Positions 56,613-64,000 of a DNA stretch of 64,000 bases are shown piece after piece. This DNA is from Hanleya hanleyi (Eukaryota > Mollusca > Polyplacophora > Lepidopleurida > Hanleyidae): assembly GCA_036873755.1 (NCBI GenBank), contig JAVTVY010037142.1:62001-126000 (forward strand), written 5' to 3'. Every line of letters starts with the position of its first letter. Within the stretch, counting starts at the first letter, position 1. The notes beneath the pieces were generated by a model. That model had not been told where the DNA came from and made no database searches. It saw only the letters and a list, made by a program, of their open reading frames with translations. The position numbers and the translations under genes were made by a program.

Positions 56613-57084
56613 TTTGGTGAAATCTATCAAATATTACTGGGCACGAAAACGCTATCTAGCTCATGATTAACATTTTACAACGAGGGTTCAGAGCATTATA
56701 AATCCGGCTTGCACCCCTGATAACTTATATTATCGAAATTTAGATAAAAGTTCATTATCAAGATAACAAACTAAGTAACGGAGGTTCAAATTCGATAGCC
56801 CTGTTATTTCGACCTTTGAACCTCGCTGTGTGTTTCGATATATCTGCCCTGATTTTACCTGGATTATGCTATTGTTCGGTACTTGTCCCTTAGCAAACAT
56901 CCATATCAACATACAATGTTCAAGTGATACTTGGATAACATTTTTGAACGAAATGAACATGATGATACCATGCTGTCAATATTCGAAAGCGTTGACAGCT
57001 TCTATCTTGCAGAGACCCATCTTTTGTTATTATATATTTTTTTTCATTTTAAGCATGATTGGTATTGGTGCAACATGTTGTACG
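56613..57084. other. No recognisable gene
   Basis: Short overlapping ORFs only. Confidence 0.5.
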
Positions 57085-57160
57085 AAAGAGGTATTCGGTT
57101 ATTGACTCGGAAATTCAGCTGTGGACGTCAGTTCAATATTGAAAGTCGTATCTGAACCAT
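57085..57160 (+). repeat. PLE 3'-terminal fragment (repeat B)
   Basis: GGTATTCGGTTATTGACTCG, CTGTGGACGTCAGTTCAATA and CGTATCTGAACC; diverged. Confidence 0.55.
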
Positions 57161-57719
57161 AAAAATCAAATTCTGGTTTTACGACTCGATAATCCATGTT
57201 TTCTTAATTCTTGGATATTCTGTCTGCCTTATACATAGTTGTATTCTAAAAATACAGAAAAAATACTGAACGTGTAGGATTGCCAACGAGCAAATATATC
57301 ATGTTCCAGCCCATCGATGTCTGTTCGCAAGCTAAAATCGCTCAGCAATGGCATGGTTTTACCATGATCTCATTTAAAATCTATATATCTATAAAACTTG
57401 CGGAAGGCTGTCTTCTTGTGCACAAAGGATAAGAGAATATTGCAGTATTTGTGACTTGATATATCACAGACAAAGACGTGGCGTGTACCAAAACGGAGGT
57501 CAATGGCAAAAGGTCAAGGCCACTGTGACCCCAAAATCAGGAAATCATTAAAAATCGGCAAGTATGGTTGGCCATCACTGCCACAATTTATTGCGTTGAA
57601 CATTTAGTAATGTATTGAAATTGTACTTTTCAATGTATTGAAATTCCACTCTAATGTATTGAAAAGCGGTCAATCCAAAGCAAGTATAAATCAATACGTT
57701 CATAAACAACCACTAGCAT

Positions 57720-58090
57720 GGCTTATCCGTCATTCACAATTCAGCCGTCGTCCATTAGAGAATATCCGCGTCCAAAATCCTAGGATCCTATTCCATAGTC
57801 CATATAACAGTATTAGTACCAATTCAAAAAGACAACCATAGTACACATAAACATAGGCTATAGTTTGCTGCAAGAAAGAAGCGGCCAACAGTTTTCAATG
57901 ATGCCTGCAAGACATCATGATGTTCCAAAATTATCAAATTCGTATCGCTGATCGGTATTCTTAATCCATAATATTTGTTGTAAATCCGTCATCTAGAGAA
58001 TGATGTGTCTCAGTCACGCTTTGATTGTGGCTGTTCATATCACCATTAGGATCTTGAAGTACAAGGGCTCATACGGCACCTAGCCCCGGG
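57720..58090 (-). repeat. PLE-A 3' UTR attached to its RT
   Basis: Sense (minus) order after the stop: repeat D start (TTCCGCTTAACCCGGGGC), the D/B junction (AGCGTGACTGAGACACATCA), repeat B (ATTAAGAATACCGATCAGCG) and the end near TGAATGACGG. This copy shows that D and B are consecutive parts of a single 3' UTR of about 370 bp. Confidence 0.75.
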
Positions 58091-58400
58091 TTAAGCGGAA
58101 TTAGACATAAGTTGCGAAAAGTAACGCCGTAGATCTTGCACGATACGCTCGTATTTTTCTATCAGCATGCGATCTGTATCGCCAAATTTGAGAAATGGAG
58201 GCGCTTGGTGGTATAACCCTGTTTTATAAGTTTCTGCAACAATGTTTTGTGACGTTGATTGAAATTGTCACATTTAACAGAAGAGCTAGCAAATGCTACT
58301 AGGAGAGATATGTATACGCCATATGCAGCTTCCACTGGAATATTACTGTCCAGAAAGGGATAGTTTACTATGTCAAAATTGTAATCATCTCTTTTGTCAT
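58091..58400 (-). pseudogene. Penelope-like element A, RT thumb and natural stop
   Basis: Minus-strand reading from 58400 gives NFDIVNYPFLDSNIP, AAYGVYIS, NFNQRHKTLLQKLIKQGY. After a single frameshift comes KFGDTDRMLIEKYERIVQDL, RRYFSQLMSNSA and a TAA stop at 58091-58093. PLE RT thumbs carry the pattern F/Y-x-F-x-I-V-N-x-P-F-L-D-S-N-I-P...YGVYIS...KLLxQGY...LxxKY, so assignment is firm. The catalytic part is lost upstream. The frame stops within about 15 residues after the thumb, with no GIY-YIG domain, unlike PLE-B. That fits endonuclease-less PLEs or those with an N-terminal endonuclease. Confidence 0.82.
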
Positions 58401-58984
58401 AAAGTCGACGAGAGAGAAGGCCTGCTTCATTTTTATGATGTGCCTGTAGGGGTTATTGAAGGCTGTCAGGAAGGATAAAAAAAATGACATATCGAAATTG
58501 CTCTGTTGGAGTTGGAGTAGGGAATATTTATCTACTGGTTGCACCTGTCTCCAATTCAGTTCAGATTTCACGTTCTGTGGTTATTTCACATGTCAGTAGC
58601 CCCATCTCGTTCACTATATCTTAGTCGTTTTCAGGGTTAGAGTGTGTAATGGAAAGGCCGTGTACGATCTGATCCACCTTATATCAGCGTTACGCCAAGC
58701 TAAAAATCTTTCGGTAAAATAATTTAGTACAGATACATGATATTACAAGTCGTAATATGTGATATGAAGTTGCCACACCCATTTTAGGAGGAAGATATAT
58801 TGTAACCATACTGTCAGCATGATCCAGTTGACCATATCATGGCTGGTTCGTTTATTTGTGGCGGTTTTTATTTGATGGTTCTCCTCTGACTCGACAACGC
58901 TATGCAACCAAGCGCATTTACACTACGTTTCTCATATCTCGTAACAGTTTTCGCCCACTGACAGAGTGGCATTACGTTTCGAAC
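58401..58984. other. PLE-A border, then no recognisable gene
   Basis: 58401-58480 still resembles the region next to the duplicated RT remnants (CGAGAGAGAAGGCC, CTTCATTTTTAT). Beyond that nothing is identified. Confidence 0.45.
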
Positions 58985-59345
58985 ATGACACTACTTCCGT
59001 TTGACCGTGGGCTAGGGGTCGCACGATCATCGTTCTATATCAGATCTTCATGGGGTTCATATGAACAGTCACAATCAGGGCGTGCCAAGATACATTATAC
59101 TGCAGGGAACGACTTGAAAATTTAATTTGATTTAAAGAAAAGGAGTCCGTGATAGGAACATCTCGATGTCTTATACGGGCTGTTGACCCATTCTCTCTTA
59201 CACAAAAGCAACATGTTCTTACAATTGTATTATATAGCTGTTTGTAATGGGATGCTAATGATGCCATGTTAATTAGGTATATCGATTATGGACGCGGAAC
59301 TTATTTATAGACGACATCTCTAGCTACTGAAGGTCGAATGCGATG
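58985..59345 (+). repeat. PLE-A 3' UTR, plus strand
   Basis: Repeat D (GGGCTAGGGGTCGCACGATC, GTGCCAAGATACA) is followed about 180 bp later by repeat B (TATATCGATTATGGACGCGG, ATAGACGACATC, GAAGGTCGAATGCGATG). The D-then-B order is kept. Confidence 0.6.
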
Positions 59346-59689
59346 TTTGTATTTTGACCACGCTACATATGGTTTGCCACATAATATAATTATTACAGTG
59401 TATATGATCGAGCAGACATCGTTCTTTCTTCCCTATACTGTGTGTTATTTCGTGTCGCATTGCCGTTCTAATTCGACATGTGTTCTGCATTGTTGCGGTG
59501 AAGCTAATTTGGATGGTCAGAAAATATATATTTGATCTAGTTCTCTTCATTCGCTGTTGCATCGGAAGAAACTTCATCCGATGAACAATATGGATTGAAT
59601 GCGTTATCACTTGGCCTTACTGGTTTGGCCATGTTGAATGAAAATGAGTGGTGCTGGCTGGCCATACCCGAGAGATATACGTCGACTTT

Positions 59690-60030
59690 GGCAAGTCTTT
59701 TTCTTCGACATTCTGACCTTTTGCGACCAACATTTCAGTGAGCTTTTAATGGTCGTGTCAAACGCATGCTCTTTGGAGATTGTACTTGAGATTGTTCTCC
59801 TAACGAGTTGACTAGCACGAGAAGACCTCAAGTTGACAAGATACATTCAGGCACAGTTCTTCCTTTTCCTGTTTATTTCCGCCGTCTTCAGTTTATATCA
59901 TTCACGTGTTCCATGGGGAGCCAGATTTCCATATATCAGAAGCGTCCAAAGTCGCCACCGCTGCTCGCTGCAAAAGGTTTTGGTATAGCCTTTTTCTGTA
60001 TGAAATCGCCCATTGGATCTATGTTAATAA
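59690..60030 (-). repeat. Dispersed repeat E, second copy
   Basis: Counterpart of 40650-41000. The minus-strand frame 59846-59607 is open for 79 residues (SRASQLVRRTISSTISKEHA). See the 40.65-kb entry for the peptide comparison. The family is unknown. Confidence 0.4.
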
Positions 60031-62490
60031 GGATAGTGCATGTGCTCGCGAAATCCAATCGCTTTCTAGAAGAATGTCGACACCCTGACGTTAATTCATT
60101 ATTTAAGAAAAATCGCCCTAAAATTTATCAACTTTCCCACACTAACCGTGCGTAAAATAACGATTTATAGCACGCCTATGAAAACATTATTTCTATTCTA
60201 TTGCACTACTCAAATTAGTTATCAACAAAGATTACCATGAAAGATTGGAAAAATATGGTAAACGTTCACAACCTTTATTCTCTTTGTTGAAATGTACCTT
60301 CCGCATCAGTTGGCAGCGTACCAATATCAATGGACGAGTTTATGTGGTCTCCCAGAAGGGGGAGCAGTCTTCCTGCCACCTGAGACTGTGAAACATACAT
60401 GCATACAAGCCTATTTGTGTGTCATTCTTAATCATGTTTTACGATGGAACTAACAGTTAAACTTGAGATAGAAATTTACATCTTTATTAATAATATAGAA
60501 CGAATTTAATACCTTTAATTATTCGTATTCTTCATTTCGTTTGCCTGACGGCCCCTGGTTCAGTTCGTTTGTTAGCAAGATCTCTTAATTTTTCATCGTC
60601 AGCGGAGGAAAATCTACCTTTGTTCAGCTGATCACACTCGTGTTGTGTCTGCATTTAAAACAGCAAGAAGAGATTCATCATCTGAGTCGCTCATAAACTC
60701 TTCGATCTCCGCTTCTCTGGATCATTCGTATCTGAAAGCACGTCTTCTTTCTCTTATTGATCTGTTTCTTATTGTGTAACACTCGTACATGTATGCCCCA
60801 ATTGGTTTGTAAATATCTGCGAGTATACATTTTCTGCCTTTAACATAAACTAAAGTTCCTTCTTGCAGGGTATCCTTTCTATTTGTTTATTGTATTGTAT
60901 AGGCAGACGAGAATTTGTCCTGCCATTTATCCCCCGCCCTGTGAAATGGATTCTCCCGTTTGAACATCTGTGCGTGTCAAGATCACAGGTGTAGATTTCA
61001 CACGTCACAAAGTTTTTAACCGTACTAAATCGTCCAATAATTGTACGGTTATCAGTGCGTAATAGGTGTAAGTGTTATAGAATTGTGATTTGTTTACCGA
61101 ATGTTGATTGTCAAAGCAACGTTTTTGAGAGATACGATCGGATAAAGATAACGTTATTTAACGTTGATATTCAAAACAATACAGCGTTAGTCCACGAATG
61201 ATCAGTATAATCGACGAGACATTAAAATTACACATTAAAACACATACATCATGGTATCCATCATGTTCACCCGCTCATTCAGTAATCCAATCACTCATGC
61301 ACTCAAGACTCAATTATACTGTATTATTAAAAATATTCAATTATTCTAAGAGTCATATGTTAATAAATGTATTAGTTGACACTTAACAAGTTATTATATA
61401 ATTTTAATATATTATATTAATATTATTCAAAATAAATAACATTAGAAGTAGACCATACCTGACATTCATGGCTTGGTTTAGCAATTACAACAACCATGAA
61501 AAAGGGAGGGAATCTGACATTCGCTGGCAGTCATTTGATGCATTCCAATCCATTACTCCTTTGTATGCGAAAGAATTTAGTCTTTATTTGGTAGATTTTA
61601 CTGAAAGTAAACGTAATATATTGACGACTGGAGTAAATAAATATGGAGTTTCGCGTCTCGTAAACAAATCAGAGATACATACCGGTGTGGAGGCCAAGAA
61701 TGTCCAGTGACTACGAGTACCTTTTAACCCACCTAGGACATTTTTTCCACACTGGAGATAAGTGCCCGTCCTTAGTTACAATAGAAAAGGATATGATAAG
61801 GGACACTAATGCCCAGGAAACGCTTAGCCATCGCACCGGTAAAGGATATATATTAATCAGAGATTTGTACACCTCTTTTACGAGACATGTTTCTTACAAC
61901 TTATTCATTGAGGAAACATTTGCAATATTTAGCAGATACGAGTAGTATGATTTCTAGTCATCAAACACAGTTTTCAAGGCGCTCTGTGTTAGTTTCTCAA
62001 TTTTATTCATTTGTGTTTCGAAATTCTCTAATCATATCAGAGGCGAGTTATTTAGATGAGAGCGAACAAAACATCGAAAACCTGTAAACTTTGTATTGAA
62101 ATTCAGAAGAGGTGATATTCTTCGCAATGCGTTTATTTGACGCCCAGAATTGTGGCAGACTTCGGCGGCTTGCTTCTTAATTCCAAGATTTTTTATCAAT
62201 AAACAGCCTTGTAGTTTAACCTCATCTTCAGATAAGATACTGTTAGGGTCTTTTTTTTTTAGGTATGCATAAGGTGAAACTTATCCGGGTTTGCCTTCAT
62301 TTGGTTGCTAACAAGCCCCTCAATTGCTGTCCCGCTCTCGTCTTTTAAAATTTGATTTACTACATTTATTTAAGCAATAGGTGTATTGTCATCAGCAAAC
62401 TTCGCCAGGATAGATGTCGGTTTGTTGTATAAATTTTAATGTATTTACATGTTTTTAATGCATTAGTTTACTGAGTTATTAACTTTTGTT
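60031..62490. other. No recognisable gene
   Basis: AT-rich; ORFs up to 86 codons without domains or consistent frames. Confidence 0.5.
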
Positions 62491-62558
62491 TGATCGTCGC
62501 TATATAGCTGAAATATTGCTGAACGCGACATTAAACCTTAATTCTCTCTCTCTTTCCT
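62491..62558 (+). repeat. SINE/LINE-type 3' tail
   Basis: CTATATAGCTGAAATATTGC, GAACGCGACATTAAACC and a CTCTCTCTCT run. Same type as at 27871 and 30281. Confidence 0.6.
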
Positions 62559-62984
62559 TGAACTCCGTAGCACTGGATTTCAAGAGGAGCGCTGAGCAGT
62601 GAAGTGATACAGCTCATGGCAAAAAGTGAACGCATCTCTTAATGATACATGCTCACCTGTATATCTACTTCGCTGATTAGAAATGACTGCATTTTTTTCG
62701 CTGTTTCCATGTACAATATCTGGACAATATATTAAGATAGATATGCCCAGTCAGACGTGCCGCCATTGTCTACTGGCTCACTACTGGCTCACTACTGCCG
62801 ACGGCAAATTAAGTTTCATATTATACGAATTATGTAATTATGAAGATGTATGTTGACAGAACACATCAAATACGAAGAAGACCACTATTTTGCGATTATA
62901 GGAGACAGCCAATACGGAATGTTGGATATGAAGTAAGCGATATTATACAGTCCCAATTCCGTTTTTCTATCCATTTTTTGTGGC

Positions 62985-63170
62985 TTTTGCTTTCCGTTCC
63001 GGTTTCGTTCTGGTCATTTATCGTTCAACGTTCGTCGTCCTCCTTTCCGTTCCTTTCACCGTTCTTCGTTCTGTTTGCTTTCATCGTCCAACGGTAATCG
63101 TTCATCGGTCTTCGTTCATCGTTTCTGCTCTGAAACGGAAAGGAACACAAAACAAAAATGGACAGAAGAA
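62985..63170. repeat. Degenerate cgttc/gttcg-rich stretch with inverted end
   Basis: Repeated TTCCGTTC, CGTTCGTC and CGTTCATCG words, then a reversed counterpart GAAACGGAAAGGAACA at 63132. It resembles in style the cgttttctcg words of the 11.9-kb palindrome, but no direct homology can be claimed. Confidence 0.35.
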
Positions 63171-63560
63171 CGAAATGGGCTTGAATAAGGATGATGAGAA
63201 CACACAGTTCTCCTGTACCCTTACGCAAGAACACATTCAACAACACATATATTTGGAATTGTCATGCGGTGCTAGCCGTGTTTATTCGTTATTTCTGTTC
63301 ACAAATCTCATTACCGTTTTACATCATTCCTTTCATAACATCAACCATGTTCAATCATAATAAAACAATTCAGTGTACATCATCGTAAATATTAACAGGG
63401 CCTTTTACTCAAATCTATGTAAAATACCGCTTTCATGCGGTTATCACAGATCACATTACTCTATACCTCTTTCATTCCACGACACCAACCATGTTCAATC
63501 ACATTCTCAATGGAAACAATCCAAGGCCCAATTTTAATACCAAACAGGCTATTTTGCCAA

Positions 63561-63765
63561 CCAAGTATTCTAACGGCTCTTCAGCTCATCAGGTATTCTA
63601 ATGGCTCTTCAGCTCATCAGGTATTCTAATGGCTCTTCAGCTCACCAAGTATTCTAATGACTTCAGCTCACCAAGTATTCTAATGGCTCTTCAGCTCACC
63701 AAGTATTCTAATGGCTCTTCAGCTCACCATTCAGATCACTCAGTATTTTAATGGCTCTTCAGCGC
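63561..63765. repeat. 28-bp minisatellite, about 7 units
   Basis: Units of AGTATTCTAATGGCTCTTCA then GCTCACCA, with TCAG/CAAG variants and one unit missing GCT. A detached unit (GAGTATTCTAAGGGCTCTTC) lies at 63880-63907. Confidence 0.9.
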
Positions 63766-64000
63766 ATCTAGCTATGCATATTAAAAATTGTATAATTCAA
63801 TATTGTAGTAAAGTCATATTACTAGAATTAGTACATCCACGTATCCTATTGACGGACATATTTACAACCGCTTTGTACACCGAGTATTCTAAGGGCTCTT
63901 CAGCCTCAAAAAGCATAATATATACGATCGCTATATGTTCATCCAAGATGAAAAGTTCTTCGAATAACATTACAAGAGCTGTTTGCTCACAAGTCGATTT

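Noticed and set aside
62985..63170. Relative of the 11.9-kb palindrome
   Set aside because: Word style is similar, but neither the end sequence TATGGAAGCC nor GATAACGC occurs there.

Overview
This is a gene-poor, repeat-dominated stretch of an animal nuclear genome, most likely a marine mollusc and probably a gastropod. Reasons: AT-rich DNA with no dense ORFs; a split gene with GT-AG introns and a poly(A) signal; a CR1/L2-like LINE ending in (ATTCA)n; Penelope-like elements (PLEs) of two types; three SINE/LINE-type tails of the form gatatgactgaaa...cgacgttaaacc followed by ctcactcactc; and a GAGTTATCTCCC motif that I remember as common in mollusc DNA. The species call is inference. No intact host protein-coding gene can be supported. 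Nearly every long ORF is a satellite, a palindrome or a decayed transposon.

Layout. 0.2-3 kb: PLE tail pieces, a 0.93-kb palindromic fold-back (1393-2326) and a 414-bp MITE (2507-2920). 5.6-9.1 kb: a 3.44-kb non-coding element with long terminal inverted repeats (TIRs). 11-12.7 kb: a degenerate minisatellite and a 782-bp palindrome made of cgaaaa/gacgag words with a probable 6-bp target duplication. 12.96-19.89 kb: a 6.9-kb element with TIRs opening on arrays of the palindromic word CCTATAGGA. It carries a multi-exon, partly decayed gene whose last exons look like a BEN domain. 21.0-23.9 kb: a 5'-truncated LINE (minus strand), one stop short of an open endonuclease-RT frame. 25-29.8 kb: remnants of a canonical PLE (RT, then GIY-YIG), present twice in part and containing a 58-bp minisatellite.

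31.37-39.58 kb: a head-to-tail tandem duplication (4456 and 3751 bp, nearly identical). It contains a TTAA-flanked MITE and a second PLE type. 44.3-46.0 kb: a 24-bp satellite with a 214-bp higher-order period. 54.9-56.5 kb: a 48-bp satellite that appears to have grown from the tail of a PLE-associated repeat. 58.1-58.4 kb: the best-kept end of the second PLE type, where the RT thumb is followed directly by a stop and 3' UTR, without a C-terminal GIY-YIG domain. That UTR is the source of many dispersed pieces in both orientations across the window.

The genes do not form a pathway. The biology here is transposon turnover: elements nested in each other, satellites seeded from element ends, and a recent segmental duplication or an assembly duplicate. 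The strongest candidates for something undescribed are the 6.9-kb CCTATAGGA element with its BEN-like cargo, the 782-bp palindrome, and the PLE type ending at the RT thumb together with its UTR-derived satellite.
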